Of a stretch of 64,000 nucleotides of DNA, positions 63,968 to 64,000 are shown in pieces. The DNA is taken from contig JAIBEK010000053.1 of assembly GCA_019459145.1 (NCBI GenBank), positions 173,726 through 237,725 of the forward strand, in the 5' to 3' direction. A model generated the notes under the pieces. The model saw only the letters and a program-made list of their open reading frames with translations, searched no databases and was not told the origin of the DNA. The stretch is from Arenimonas sp. (GTDB taxonomy: Bacteria; Pseudomonadota; Alphaproteobacteria; Rhizobiales; Rhizobiaceae). Position 1 is the stretch's first letter. The number at the start of each line of letters is the position of its first letter. A program made the position numbers and the translations under genes.

Positions 63968-64000
63968 CCGCGCGAGAGTGCGGGTTTGCCAGCAAACGGG

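Overview
The window looks like a chromosomal segment of an alphaproteobacterium of the Rhizobiales, most likely Rhizobiaceae (Rhizobium/Agrobacterium type). The evidence is high G+C, dense coding with many 4-bp ATGA overlaps, a rhizobial-type phosphatidylethanolamine N-methyltransferase next to dnaN, a binding-protein-dependent glycerol-3-phosphate transporter, and protein sequences that read as rhizobial orthologues throughout. This placement is inference from gene content; no database search was possible. No rRNA, tRNA, CRISPR array or insertion sequence was seen, and most of the window is ordinary core genome.

Layout. 0-8 kb: end of a sensor histidine kinase, coaBC, a YjbR-type protein, an amidotransferase, a pirin, a glutathione transferase, an unrecognised membrane-associated protein and a flavin-reductase-like protein, then the minus-strand thiamine salvage operon thiM-thiE-thiD plus an SDR. 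The operon is headed by a TPP riboswitch whose likely expression platform is a Shine-Dalgarno hairpin. 9-20 kb: a stand-alone ComEC-like metallo-beta-lactamase protein, a HAD phosphatase, prfC, dut, two divergent LysE-type exporters, cysK, comM, gshB and a cupin. 20-26 kb: the ugpBAEC operon with a candidate Pho box and a strong terminator-like hairpin after ugpB, followed by yraN and rsmI. 26-36 kb: dnaN, pmtA, a histidine-phosphatase-like protein, pyrF, a beta-helix protein, DUF1330, an NDUFA9-like protein, a small exported protein, uppP, a GST, queG and an SDR.

36-43 kb: an AT-rich intergenic stretch with repeated CGTGAT words ahead of an RlpA-like gene, then rsmB and a four-gene envelope cluster (imelysin, di-haem oxidoreductase, imelysin, DUF1513) that probably serves periplasmic iron uptake. 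43-50 kb: tspO, a thioesterase, an MTA/SAH-type nucleosidase, guaA, an exported protein gene broken by a one-base frameshift at a G run, ArsC-like and YbaK proteins, an M29 aminopeptidase and a small exported protein. 50-56 kb: xseA and a three-gene membrane glycosylation set (GT-C-like protein, GtrB-like GT2 and GtrA flippase) resembling Gtr surface-glycan modification systems. 56-64 kb, more accessory in character: an oxidoreductase, an isochorismatase-fold hydrolase coupled to a GlxA-type regulator, two aldo/keto reductases, a GNAT, a RelBE-type toxin-antitoxin pair, a LysR regulator with a perfect palindromic operator, a duplicated-PAS GGDEF protein and a cruciform-forming intergenic repeat.

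The most interesting points are the Gtr-like module, the ComEC-like MBL protein, the iron cluster, the G-run frameshift gene, the riboswitch expression platform and the palindromic LysR operator. None of these is proven to be a new system from sequence alone.
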